A stretch of 64,000 bases of DNA from Ceratotherium simum simum (lineage: Eukaryota; Chordata; Mammalia; Perissodactyla; Rhinocerotidae). Positions 27,006 to 37,550 of this stretch are shown here, in pieces. The translations under genes and the position numbers were made by a program. Location: contig NW_004454163.1 in NCBI RefSeq assembly GCF_000283155.1, positions 27,652,165-27,716,164 of the forward strand, read 5' to 3'. The notes under the pieces are model-generated. The model was not told where the DNA came from. It saw only the letters and a list, made by a program, of their open reading frames with translations, and did not search any database. Position 1 is the first letter of the stretch. Each line of letters starts with the position of its first letter.

Positions 27006-27489
27006 CAGATTTGCCTGCCAGTTTGAATAAGGATGTGTTTGTCAGATGATGAATGTAAAAATAATTATAAAAATATTTATCATTTCTTTATCACTTAGCT
27101 CACAATTGCTTATCTCTTCTTGTTGCCAAAAATAGTAATGCTATTTCACATGAGAACTTATTTCTACTTCAGCCTTATTTTTAATGAGGGTTGAGCCAAA
27201 TTTTGTTCCATTCATGAGGCTGACAGTTCTTTCTTGATTTAATTTCCTTGTGATATGACATTGTTTAATTCCAGACTGCAATGCATATCGTACCCAAAGA
27301 ATTTGTTTTAAAGTTAAGCCACTAATTTTACTTCAAAGGTTCCACGTGGGGATCTGTTGAATTAACATAATTATGTGTTACTAAAGAGGGAAACCTTTAA
27401 CTTTGATTTTTATATCTCTTGATAGCTTTCTTTTGCTCTCTCTCACTGAGGTCCCTCCACCCCATACACAAATTCACGCGTGCACACAG

Positions 27490-27491
<2 letters not shown>

Positions 27492-27536
<45 letters not shown>
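27492..27536. repeat. (AC)n microsatellite, about 22 units
   Basis: An uninterrupted AC dinucleotide run followed by an A-run. The Val/Cys-repeat frame on the minus strand is an artefact of the repeat. Confidence 0.98.
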
Positions 27537-27540
<4 letters not shown>

Positions 27541-28173
27541 AACATATACCAACAGGCAACCTCCATAAAGAGGTTTTGAACTTTTGTGTTCTTGAAATAA
27601 CCAAATGATATTATTTAAAAGAAAAGACCTTCTGGAAAACTCTTCCCTCATATAAGGAGTAATTACTTAATCATTTAGGGGGAAAAGTTAAAATGTTTAA
27701 AATTAACCAGAGATTTAACTTAAAATGGCACATTGGATAAGGTAACATATTCTTTCTAGATATAACAAATTAACTAATGGCTTTATTTGGTATTTACTCA
27801 AGAATTATGTTTTTATATGTTATCTGCTTTTTTAAAAATAACATACCTCTTGCAAAGAAAATTTAGGTAATGTTTTCTCTTCAAATATCTGGGTGTTTGT
27901 GTTGAATCAGAAACGTAAGTGTTTTTGAGGGAAAATATATGACTTCTTAATCTTATGATAAAGTTTATCCCATTCTCTAGAAAGTAGCCCCTTCGTGGTT
28001 ACCCCAGCCCTGCCCTCCCTTTTTATTACATTTTACAAAGAATCTTCTAGCGTTGTTACTGTGTTGCTAAACAATCGTGATTAACTTAAACTATTATGAA
28101 AGAGTTCTTAATTTTTAAAGCGTTTCTGATTTTGTTCTCTGAAGTGACTTCTCTCTCTTTTCCCCTAATAAAG

Positions 28174-28286
28174 CAAATGAAAAAACACCCTTGCCGCCAG
28201 TGTGACAAATCCTTCAGCTCGTCGCACAGCCTGTGCCGCCACAATCGGATCAAGCACAAAGGCATCAGGAAAGTTTATACCTGCTC
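28174..28286 (+). CDS. ZNF532: ZNF532 internal coding exon: one full C2H2 finger and start of the next
   Basis: This 113-bp exon starts in phase 0 after the acceptor CCCCTAATAAAG and ends at the strong donor GTAAGT at 28287. It encodes 37 codons plus two bases. The full finger is C-x2-C (CRQC), twelve residues, then H-x4-H (HNRIKH), followed by the linker KGIRKVYTC, where the last Cys opens the next finger. The next codon (TC|G) and the second Cys are in the following exon, so an intron splits that finger between its two zinc-binding cysteines. The upstream open frame from 28096 is intronic: it is AT-rich and precedes the AG acceptor. Confidence 0.92.
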
Positions 28287-30369
28287 GTAAGTCGTAGTTT
28301 CTAACGTGGGAGCACAGTGAAAGGATTAAGCTGCAACTTCTCCGAGGTTTTCATATTTCACCATTAACTTGCCGTTCCCCATCCTCTGCTCCCGTTCATA
28401 GATTTCATTTCTTAATTATGAAATTTTGTTTTGTTTTAATTTTGTTTTGACATACAATTTCTTGATTGGGTTGTAACACTTAAAAATACTAAAGTAAAAA
28501 GGAGCAGTTTCTTGCATCCTCTGTGACATTCCTATGTTCTTATCTCTTATCCAGAGGTATGTATTTTATACTGAGAATTTTGGAGAAGTGATTGATTTCC
28601 AGGTGCACGGTTGAATGAGATGCTTTTTGGTCACTATACGTACAGTGAGTTGCCAGCATTGGCAGGCTGATTCAGCTGATTGATTTACTCGGTGATTCAG
28701 AGCAGGCCCTGACAGAGCCCGGTCACGGAGTCAGTCCTAGGCTGGACCATTTGCCCCTTGGCTGCAGCCCACCACTCAACGCAGAGCAGCCTTTTCTCAG
28801 CACACACTATTGGCTAAGAGACTAAGTGCGAGGGACTGAGTGGACAGTCATGCCACTTGGTGGGTGGTCATGAGTACTTCTTTGTATATGTGAAGACCAG
28901 AACTTGTTATATTATCGTTAGTGCAAAAGCTTTATCACCCGCTCAACCAGAACGTACCGAAAGAGAGTTGATATAACAAGGTTACTTACTTTAAGGCACT
29001 TCTCATAAAAGAGAGAGCACTAAAGACCCGGAAGCCGTACGGCCCGTGTGCAGCGTGTGCCCATGGTGAAAGCAAGGCTCCGTGTACCGCGTGCTCAGGG
29101 AACCGTGAAGGTTGGCTGTCAGATCTGAGGAGCTTTACTGTGTCGTGCTTGCTTAGGGAAAACCCAGGGACGTAGATTCTCCTTCAATGAAATGGAAGCT
29201 GGGAGTGATATTGATGAGATGAAAACATTCTGTAAATAAAGTCTAGATGTTGAGACTGCACTGAAAGAGTCAGAGCATTTAGAAGGAAGCCCTGGGCTGA
29301 GAAGATGAAAAGGAAGTCTGGCATGGCATATCCCTCATCTCTGATAGGTTTTGTTTATTTCCCCATAAAGTCACTGTAGGCAGTAAAATGCTAGGATTGT
29401 CTGGCTGATTTCATTTGTTCTTTGGTGTTGGGGCCGACTCCTGCCACTGACCCAGTAGAGGATCTCTAACATGAAATCATCAGAGTTTGGGACCAATCAT
29501 TATAAAATCCTCAGAAGCCTGTTTGAAGTCAGCAAATGTGATATAGCCTAAGAGCATGAGAGACTTTTCATCCTCCTTCACTGCGATATTCTTGGTGTCT
29601 GCCTTATAGTATCCATAATCACCAAGGTCATTTTACCTGTTTTTGGCCAATTTTATTAAGAAAATTGGTAATTCGTGTCTTATAAAAAAATTGTATTCAT
29701 AATCTACAGGGGTTTTTTTTGCATAAGGTGAAATGAAAACTTAAATAATTGACCTATTTTGGATATCTGTTCACCGTTTTGTACTGAATGAACACATATG
29801 TTTGAGTGCTGTGATTATAATCATGCATATTGCATTTGTGTTTTGATGTGGAATTCGACAGGGCTGGACACCCTGTCCTCTCTTCGTCAGAGCAGAGGGG
29901 CTATTAATAATTAACGTCAGCAGGAAGGAGTCAGGGAGGGACCATCTTCATATTAAGTGTCTCTCATGATGTAAATTCTAAAGGAACACTCTGAGTCATT
30001 GTAAAGAAAACTTTTGAAATATAATATTCTCCTTTTTAAAATTAAAGCCATCTAGAATTACGAATTAGGTAATACTTTAACCAAACCTAGAAAATAAATA
30101 TTCTATCTGAACCAAATTAGGCTGGTCCCGTTAGGACACAAACATTGACAGAAAACTTTTTTAAAAAGGCTGCAGAATTTTTTTCACAAATTGGGAACTA
30201 TGATTTATAGCAAAATTGCTATTTCGCCTTGGACCACTGGTCTTCATACAGATCATCTTGACCCTTCGGAGCGCACTGTTGGCTGGTGAAGGTCTTTCAG
30301 CGACAAGTGCCGTCTTCAGCGTGAGTTACTTTTCGGCAAGTGGATTACCTCCCTGTCTCTGCTCCACAG
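28287..30369 (+). other. ZNF532: ZNF532 intron, about 2.1 kb
   Basis: Donor GTAAGT at 28287; acceptor pyrimidine tract and CTCCACAG ending at 30369. I see no named repeat, additional exon or RNA gene in it. It is unusually free of recognisable interspersed repeats compared with its neighbours. Confidence 0.8.
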
Positions 30370-30517
30370 GCACTGCCCAGACTCCAGGCGTACCTTTACG
30401 AAACGGCTGATGCTGGAGAAGCATATCCAACTCATGCATGGTATTAAGGACCCGGACTTGAAGGAAATGACAGAAGCCGCCAATGAGGAGGAAACGGAAA
30501 TAAAAGAAGATACCAAG
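30370..30517 (+). CDS. ZNF532: ZNF532 internal coding exon: second part of split finger and acidic linker
   Basis: This 148-bp exon begins after CTCTGCTCCACAG and supplies the last base of a split Ser codon. It then reads HCPDSRRTFTKRLMLEKH, completing a finger started in the previous exon: C-x2-C, fifteen residues, H-x4-H (HIQLMH). The spacing between the Cys pair and the first His is three residues longer than the classical twelve. The rest is an acidic linker (NEEETEIKED) of about 25 residues. It ends in phase 0 at AAG followed by GTCAAA, a weaker donor than the others. A frame shift here would break the joined protein, and none is seen. Confidence 0.92.
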
Positions 30518-31163
30518 GTCAAACATTGCACTTGATCTCTTCATCGTGAAATTGTGTCAACTGGCTTTTCCCATTCATTCTTGCCATTTAAATTTTCCTA
30601 CAGTTACACAATGTTAAAATTCAGACTATGCATAAAGCTATAAAATAATAGGTAATCTCCCTCTACACCAGTTCTGAACATATCCTTCCAGAAACAGCTT
30701 AGGATCTCCTTACATATATAGATTTTAAAATTTTATGTTGACTCATGGAAATTGTCTGTTAGCCAGGAGAGTATAAAGCTAGATTCTTTTTCATTGGCAA
30801 CATACTGGTTGTGAGAGGTACCTAATAAAAATTAAGTGATTGCTTTTAGCCTCTCTTTGTAATGATGAAAGATAACCTGACAAATTAGTGCCTTATTCTT
30901 ACATCAGTGGATAGCAAACTTGAGTCAGACAACAGTGTATGTGTTAACCTGTGTACAAGCGTGTGTGTGCCAAATGCTTTTAGAATTAAAACAAAGTTCA
31001 GCAGACGTTGGAGAGACTTTCATTGGCACCGTGCTGGTCTGGAATGTACCTGGGTAAAAGCCTCTGTGTGCTTTCAAGAAGTTAACCATTAAGTAAAGGC
31101 TCATTTAAATACAAGTCAGACTAGTGTCGCATTAAATTGTAATCCTTTCCTCGAGTGATGGCA

Positions 31164-31183
31164 GGGGGGGTGGGGTGGGTGGG
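31164..31183 (+). other. G-rich tract, quadruplex-prone on the ZNF532 RNA strand
   Basis: Guanine runs of 7, 4, 3 and 3 are separated by single T bases within 20 bp, so it fits a short-loop G-quadruplex. It is in the last ZNF532 intron, on the transcribed RNA's sense strand. Confidence 0.7.
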
Positions 31184-31429
31184 AGCTAAATTAAACAATG
31201 TACGTGCAGGGGCAGCTTCAGGTCCAGGCCTGAAGAGGGGTGAGAGGTGCCCTGTGAACAGGGCCGAGAGGGAGCAGGGAGGAGGGGGAGTCCCTTTGGC
31301 TTGGATTTTTGGGGAGCTAGAAGTGAGAGGATTTGATGTGTCAGACCCAGAAAGCTGAGGGGGAAGGAGTATGATGAAGGTGAAGGGGCAGGAAAGGGAA
31401 GTTACTAGACCAGGTGAGTCTTGCAGTGG

Positions 31430-31930
31430 CTGTCCATCTTGGTCAAAGAAAAAGCCAAAGTCCTGACATTTTCTCTCCCACAAGGTGCTTTTCTCTCCGC
31501 CCTCCCTCTGCCTCATGTCCACACTCGCCTGGTCACCTGCTCCAGCCCCAGTGGCCTCCCTACTGTCCCCCAAGCGCACAGGCCAGCTCCCACCTCAGGC
31601 TTTGCACGCACAGCTCCCCATGTCTGGACCCTTCCTCCGACGTAGTCACATGGCTCACATCCTCTCTGCAACAGGGCTCCGTTGGAATGTCACCTATCAC
31701 TGAGGCCGTCCCTGACCCAGCCATGTGCCCTAACAGCCCTCCCCTCTCCTGTGCCCTGCTTCGTTTCCCTGCCTCACACACTGTAGATTTATTCCTTCAT
31801 TGTTTATTCTGCTCCATTGGAGCCTGCCTTCCGTGAAGGCAAGGACTTGTCTGTCCGCTGCTGGGCCCATTGGCTGGAGCGATGCCTGGTAAGACAGGAA
31901 CTTGGTTCACGTTGGTGGGGTGGATGAAAG
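31430..31930 (+). repeat. L2 3'-end remnant, plus orientation
   Basis: L2 tail wording is visible: 'ctcaggctttgcacgcaca', 'gaatgtcacctatcactga', 'tccgtgaaggcaaggact' and 'tggagcgatgcctggtaag'. It explains the ORFs of 140 and 74 codons here as chance frames. Confidence 0.72.
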
Positions 31931-32094
31931 GTGTGAGCCTCAGGTGGGGTGGCAGATGCATAGCTGTAAGAAAACCCAGATCCCGAAGCTCCCAGTCCAT
32001 GTCTTCCTAGCAGCTCTGGAGGCCGAGAGAACTGATCATTTATCACTCCCGGAGCGGAACAGTTTCAACTGTGTCATCTGTCTTTTTCTCATAG

Positions 32095-32589
32095 GTTCCC
32101 AGTCCCAAGCGGAAGTTGGAAGAACCAGTTTTAGAGTTCAGACCTCCCAGAGGAGCGATTACTCAGCCACTGAAAAAGCTCAAGATAAATGTTTTTAAGG
32201 TCCACAAATGTGCCGTGTGCGGCTTCACCACCGAGAATCTGCTGCAGTTTCACGAGCACATCCCTCAACACAAGTCGGACGGCTCCTCCCACCAGTGCCG
32301 CGAGTGCGGCCTCTGCTACACGTCGCACGTCTCCCTGTCCAGGCACCTCTTCATCGTGCACAAGCTGAAGGAGCCGCAGCCGGTGTCCAAGCAGAACGGG
32401 TCCGGGGAGGACAGCCAGCAGGAGAACAAGCCCAGCCACGAGGACGAGTCGCCCGACGGCGCGGCCTCAGACAGAAAGTGCAAAGTGTGCGCCAAAACGT
32501 TTGAAACGGAAGCTGCCTTAAACGCTCACATGCGGACACATGGCATGGCCTTCATTAAATCCAAAAGAGTGAATTCAGCTGAGAAATAG
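32095..32589 (+). CDS. ZNF532: ZNF532 terminal coding exon, three C2H2 fingers and stop
   Basis: The last coding exon (164 codons plus TAG at 32587-32589) starts in phase 0 after TTTTTCTCATAG. It begins VPSPKRKLEEPVLEFRPPRG, a basic, possibly nuclear-localising segment, and then has three fingers. Finger 1 is CAVC..HEHIPQH (C-x2-C-x12-H-x3-H), finger 2 is CREC..HLFIVH (x12, H-x4-H) and finger 3 is CKVC..HMRTH (x12, H-x3-H). A polar, acidic linker of about 45 residues rich in Glu, Gln and Ser separates fingers 2 and 3. The protein ends IKSKRVNSAEK. The text agrees closely with my memory of mammalian ZNF532. GC content is far higher than in the flanking introns. Long antisense and frame-shifted ORFs here are shadows. 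Confidence 0.96.
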   Translation, partial: VPSPKRKLEEPVLEFRPPRGAITQPLKKLKINVFKVHKCAVCGFTTENLLQFHEHIPQHKSDGSSHQCRECGLCYTSHVSLSRHLFIVHKLKEPQPVSKQNGSGEDSQQENKPSHEDESPDGAASDRKCKVCAKTFETEAALNAHMRTHGMAFIKSKRVNSAEK

Positions 32590-32945
32590 CCACAGACCTT
32601 CCCTAAGGAAAATCCCTGTCCACATTGGAATAAAAAAGACATTTTTGTTACAAAAAGTCTGCAGTATAATCGAGTTCACAGTACTGTCTAGGCTGTTGCA
32701 ATATATTCTCCTTCAATGTACCTTCTCCACCTCGTCGTGTATATCCTTGATAAGTATTAAAACAGTATTTGAGTTTAAAAGAGTTTGTATATATTTAAAT
32801 GAATAACTTTTTATACTCTTTGTTACATGTTTGTATCAGTATTTAGTGGAAAATGTGTTTTTTTTTTTTCCTGGGTTAGAATTTTTCTTTTTGTACTGTT
32901 TATTTACAACAGAGTTCTTAGCAACAGGGGCAGTTCCTGAATTCA

Positions 32946-32951
32946 AATAAA
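32946..32951 (+). promoter_or_regulatory. ZNF532: Proximal polyadenylation signal AATAAA
   Basis: A canonical hexamer 357 bp after the ZNF532 stop, followed by 'ccattttgtatgtta', a U/GU-rich context. It would give a short 3' UTR. Confidence 0.55.
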
Positions 32952-33670
32952 CCATTTTGTATGTTACGGATTTGAATGGGTTAACTAATTACAGGCTAAG
33001 ATAATGCCTTTTTTAGTGTTTTTAATTTTTAGAATTCACTACATAAATTGTAAGTGATTGTGGGTCTCAAAACACTAGGGACTTTTAAGTGTCTTAGCAC
33101 CATCCTCAACGTGCCTGCTCTAAGTCAGGGGGTGCACATTGCAGACAGGGCCGCACTCCGTGTGTGGCATTTTTTCCAGGCCATGCCAAACAGTGTTTAA
33201 GGCAGCCTTGCAGGTAGCTTCTTTCCCCATAGTGGATAAAAACTTAGGCCAGAAATCCAGCAAGGAATGTGGATTTCCTTAATTCCATCTTAGAACGGGG
33301 AAGAAGGGTATTCTAAAGGGAAAAAAACGGGGCTGGTAGTTTTCTGAGCAAATTTGCAAGGCTGGCTTAAAGAGCACAAGGAGATAAAGTTACGAAAGGG
33401 CTGGACTACTGTAAAAGTTACAAATATGTAGTTAGACCAATAGATTTATATAGTCAAGTTTTTGTCATGTAATTTATTAACTATTACAAAGACACAACTA
33501 AAGATATCAAGTATTTCTCTGGCTCTTGACAGGAAAAAAAATCACAGTTGACTTAACCCTTTGCTGTCTCAAGAGTTGGTGTTTCCTGTTCTGGGTGCTA
33601 CTGCCAAACGTCCTGGTACTTAGAGCTGGGATGCACAACTTCAACCACCGACTTATCAATGCAGCAGCCT

Positions 33671-33711
33671 GCGCGTCGCGGCCGTTCAATTAAGCACTGA
33701 GCCACCTGGGT
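33671..33711 (-). repeat. tRNA-SINE-like segment in the ZNF532 3' UTR
   Basis: Read on the minus strand, it gives CCCAGGTGGCTCAGTGCTTA and continues into a CpG-rich stretch, resembling the tRNA-like head (A-box region) of a SINE. It is short, has no visible tail or target duplication, and could be coincidental. Confidence 0.3.
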
Positions 33712-34045
33712 TTAGTTCAGTCATTTGAATAAGTCTCTTTCGTATTGGTGGTTCTCCTTTATTGAAGTGCAGCAGAGGTACTCTTCTGTCCCTTCTATTT
33801 GTAGTTCTCTGGGAGAGTTATATTTTTTGGGTTTCGTTTTGTGTTTTCTTTTGCATTTTATATCTTGTATTTATCCCTAAACATGTTTTGTACTTTTTTT
33901 TTTTTTAAGAAAAGAAATTCTTTTGTGTATATATAGATACTTGCATGATATACTGTAGTCTATGTTCGGTTCCTCAAAGGTCTTGCTGCTGTCAGGTGTC
34001 ATGCACTACGTCCATCCTAACTGTATTAAACACATTTCATATGTA

Positions 34046-34051
34046 AATAAA
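34046..34051 (+). promoter_or_regulatory. ZNF532: Distal polyadenylation signal AATAAA
   Basis: A canonical hexamer followed 20-35 bp later by 'cttgtgcttctgtgag', a GU-rich downstream element. It is the likely main 3' end of ZNF532. Confidence 0.7.
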
Positions 34052-34334
34052 CGTGGGACATTTGGCCCTTGTGCTTCTGTGAGAGAGTTATTGATGGTGG
34101 GTCTCTGACGTCTTCATGAAGTTTAGGAAGTGATTAATTGCAGGGACAGGCTACAGGATATTGCAAAATTCTTCCCACTCAGAAGAATGACATATTCGTT
34201 CTCATTAGCAATCAGCTATTTTGTCACTTTCTTGTTGACTCCATCAGTCCATCGGTATAATCTGAGGGCGTGATTAAGTATTCCTCAACTTGAAAGTCAA
34301 TTGCTGTTACTTGTTATATTTATACTTGTATTGC

Positions 34335-34540
34335 TCTAAGTTGTATTCCTAGCACTTTCCTATGTTTCTGCATTTGAACCTTGCAATAAACCTGTGTAGT
34401 TGGCTGCACAGGTCTTAGCCTAGTTTTACAGTTGGGGAAGCCAAGCTCAGATTAAGTTCTTTGCCTAAGCCCTCATAGCTGGTAAGTGGCTTTGCATATT
34501 AGAACCCAGATATTCTTGCTCTAAATCAGTGCTCGCTCTA
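34335..34540 (-). repeat. MIR SINE, minus orientation
   Basis: The reversed MIR core is visible: 'tagttttacagttggggaag', 'cagattaagttctttgcc' and 'catagctggtaagtggct'. It lies just past the ZNF532 3' end. Confidence 0.72.
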
Positions 34541-34829
34541 TGTGTTTATGTACATATTGACAAATATTCATTTATTCAACAAATAAAAGTATGTGCAAAA
34601 CACGATACTAGAATTTTTGTTTGTAGCACTAATGGCTTTTATAAGATAACCTGGAAATCTGTCTACTCTTAAACACCTGGAAATGCTTGGTAATATGAAA
34701 TTAGCATCTGTTAAATGCCTACTTGAGCATCCAAGAAAGTTTTTAAAAAATGCCCAGAGGTCCAAAATGAAGAAGAAACCAAAATCCAGAGTAGAAAAAC
34801 AGCACACTATTCTGTAGCCCTAGAAGGAA

Positions 34830-35010
34830 ACCTGGATGGTTCAACTGAAGAGAGAATTGGTGAACTGGAAAAAGATCATGAAGAAATTACCTGGAATACA
34901 GCACAGAAATAAAGAGACGAAATGTATGAAAGAGGTTAGATGTCAAGAAGGACAAAATGAGAAGATCTAACAAGTTTAATAGGAGTTCCAGAAAGAGGGA
35001 ATAGAATTAG
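34830..35010 (+). repeat. L1/HAL1 ORF1-derived fragment
   Basis: It reads like L1 ORF1: 'gagagaattggtgaactgg', 'ggaatacagcacagaaa', 'tgagaagatctaacaagttt' and 'aggagttccagaaagaggga'. Stops and frameshifts make it non-coding. Confidence 0.6.
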
Positions 35011-35409
35011 GAAGGGCCAGTGTGGAAAATTCTCAGCCATTAATGAAAGACTTGAGTACTTGGGTTAATGTGGTTAATGCAGAGCAGAAATCCACATTGG
35101 GACTTGTGAATTCTACCCAGTCTTCATTAGTTGGAGAGGCTGTGTGGTTGCAGGTATGGGCATTTGAGAAACAGGACATAGTCAGATTAAAGGCAGAAAA
35201 CTGAGGCATGCCCAATGAATCCTTAGGAAGCCCATTTCCTCTGTTTAGTGGGGAGGTGGGAGCTGAGGCTGACAAAGTAAGCTAGGGCCAAGTTGTAAAA
35301 ACCCTTGAAGGACAGACTAAGGGATTTGTACTCTGATAGAGATGACTTATTTGGATGGGGGGTGATGTAACCAGATTAATTGGTGACAGTGTTGAGAGTG
35401 GGTGGTGGG

Positions 35410-35765
35410 AGAGTATATCAATCAGGATAAATTAGCTCATGCTATGCTTACAACCCTAAATCTTAATGACTTATAACAAGACATTTCTTGCTCACATTCA
35501 ACGTCCATTGCGGGTTGACAAGACGTTGCTTCAAATCTCCTTGTCCCGTTGCCCCACTGTCACAGAAGTTGCTGGTAACTGTGGCAGAGGGAAAGTGCCA
35601 TTAAATGCTCTGACCAAGAAGTGACAGATGTCACTTCTCACAACTCATTGGCTAAAACCAGTCACTTAGTCCCACCCAATCACAAGGAGGCCAGGAAGAG
35701 CAATCCAACCACGTGCCCAGAAGGCTGAAAATATTTGAATAGCATAAATGACCATCACAGGAATA
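35410..35765 (+). repeat. Old interspersed repeat, LTR-like, family not assigned
   Basis: Wording matches a familiar mammalian medium-reiteration repeat: 'gtggcagagggaaagtgcc', 'gaagtgacagatgtcacttc', 'acaactcattggctaaaac' and 'gaccatcacaggaa'. I cannot place the family; it may be LTR-derived. Confidence 0.5.
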
Positions 35766-36717
35766 AAGGTTAAATCGATGTAGCTATGGTGCTAACACAG
35801 TAGTCCATATGGGCATGGGGATGCGACCTAGTGGGTGGGAGTAGGCTTGGAAAGAGGTTGCAGTTGTAGGTGACACGTCAGAAGTAGTATCAAGAGGACT
35901 GGTGCTGTGGCATATGGAGAAAGAAAGAAGTTAAGTCTGATTGGAAATGTCAAACCTGGGTGATTTCTTAAATAGATTTTTTTTCAAGGTTTAGATTACT
36001 GAAATAGAAATATGAAAGTCAAAATTAGAGGTGGTTATGGGGAAGCTTGCGCTTTAGATATATGCGCGAATATGTTTTTGTTTGAATGTGTGTGATTGGA
36101 TGATTTTACCAGTAGTTGAATAACAGTAACACATAAAGAAGGATGATAAAGACTTATAAAATGAGAAAAAGGAAAACGTAGGCTTAGACTATACGGCATA
36201 AATCACTTCTTCCTCTGAAACGCATTTTCTGCAAATTCCTGACTCCTGCTCCAGCAAGTATTCCCAAGAACAACTGTTCCACCCAAAGCCCTGGTGGGCA
36301 CTTCTCTCCAGGGTCAGTGGGCTAGTGAGTTCCATCCCAGGACCTTTGACCAACAGGGAAATTTCCTGTTGAAAACTTTGGCCAAGATTAATATATTATT
36401 TCATATTAGTATATTCATCATGCTGTGAGTACTTTTTAAATGCCTACTTGGAAGGAGAAAAAAGGAAAATGTGTTTGAAGAACTTCATAAAATAAAATAT
36501 GACTTAAAGGAACCATTCACCTATCCCAAAGAATGGTCTGAAAATAAAGAGAGGTGTGTGAAACGTGGGATGCTATTTATGCCGTTTAGTTACACACAAA
36601 CAATGCCCACACTTTGCAAATCAGATGCTGTAAGGACCCCAGAATGTAGCTCCTAATTTTAAGCTTGCATCATCTAAATAAGGACCTAGAGTTAGTTACC
36701 TTAAAAACTTGGCTCCT

Positions 36718-36972
36718 GGGGCCAGCCCAGTGGGTTAGTGGTTAAGTTTGTGTGCTCTGCTTCAGCGGCCTGGGGTTCACAGGTTCGGATCCTGAGTGCG
36801 GACCTACACACCTCTCATCAAGCCATGCTGTGGCGGTGACCCACATACAAAGTGGCAGATGATTGGCACAGATGTCAGTTCAGGGACAATCTTCCTCAAG
36901 GAAAAAGAGGAAGATTGGCAACAGATGTTAGCTCAGGGCCAATCTTTCTCACCAAAAAATAAACAACCAAAC
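36718..36972 (+). mobile_element. ERE SINE (internally deleted long form)
   Basis: Head GGGGCCAGCCCAGTGGGTTA, a B-box-like 'ggttcggatcc', and two 'gatgt(t/c)ag' tail modules. It lacks the 'tagaaggatgtgca' middle module. A 12-bp target duplication AACTTGGCTCCT flanks it (36706-36717 and 36973-36984). Confidence 0.95.
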
Positions 36973-37550
36973 AACTTGGCTCCTAATCATACACAATTCG
37001 TTCTTTGCTTAAATAGATCCTTGAGGCTTCTTGTTTACTTTCAGTTCTTTTTTCAGTTATGAACCTCATGTCCCTAAAGAGTTAATCGTAAACCTCTGCA
37101 ATATGACAGTGTGAACTTACATTTCTGCGAAGAGCCTCTTTTCCTGCTATTGGAAGCTTCTATACTAGCCAGTTGTAATTCTGTAGTCCCCATTGCCCCC
37201 AAACCACTTATTCTGAATAGCCCAGCCTTGGTCCACATGGTTTGGGCGTGAGGCTGAATTTGAGGCTTGGCTACTGTTAGTCTTCCCTGTCAGAGAAAGC
37301 GTTCTCTTCACATCCGTTTTCCTCTCCCTACTGTCCTGATAGATTTTGGTGAACATTTTAGTAAGGACTCAGTACATTTGATGATAAAACTTTCATCGTC
37401 TTAGCCTATGTTTTTCTGGGAGTTTGCTCATTCACATTTGCTGCCTTTGTTGGAAAGGTAGATCTGGTTGTGCCCAGCATTAGATCCTGTGTGAATTAGG
37501 ATCCTAGCGGGACACGAACAGTATACTAGGAAAGATTTAAAGAAATTAAG

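Larger units (their letters stand above)
2026..28173 (+). other. ZNF532: Large ZNF532 intron (about 26 kb)
   Basis: The intron runs from donor GTAAGA at 2026 to acceptor AAG at 28171-28173. It is filled with old repeats, listed separately: MIR, L2, L1-like and hAT elements, plus two ERE SINEs at 6481 and 22881. Many short open frames occur, but none shows domain content, conserved splice-phase logic or protein-like composition. Parts without a named repeat (for example 9100-10100, 13100-14600, 15600-17900, 24700-26700) show nothing I can assign. Confidence 0.85.
30518..32094 (+). other. ZNF532: ZNF532 last intron
   Basis: It runs from donor GTCAAA at 30518 to acceptor TTTTTCTCATAG ending at 32094. 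It contains an L2 remnant and a G-rich tract, listed separately. Overlapping ORFs of up to 152 codons on both strands at 31121-31840 fall in the L2/G-rich block and have no domain content. Confidence 0.85.
32590..34070 (+). other. ZNF532: ZNF532 3' untranslated region
   Basis: About 1.5 kb from the stop to the inferred cleavage site. It is AT-rich with T-runs (32858-32870, 33895-33906) and AU-rich segments. Two AATAAA hexamers at 32946 and 34046 suggest alternative short and long tails. The end near 34070 is inferred from the distal signal and the GT-rich text that follows it. Confidence 0.7.

Noticed and set aside
27397..27651. Protein with a Val-Cys repeat on the minus strand
   Set aside because: It is the translation of the (AC)n microsatellite.
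31121..31840. Frames of 152 and 140 codons on opposite strands in the last ZNF532 intron
   Set aside because: They lie over an L2 remnant and a G-rich tract, overlap antisense to each other, and lack any domain.
32131..32539. Antisense and frame-shifted ORFs across the ZNF532 terminal exon
   Set aside because: They are shadows created by the GC-rich coding sequence; the plus-frame zinc fingers are the real product.
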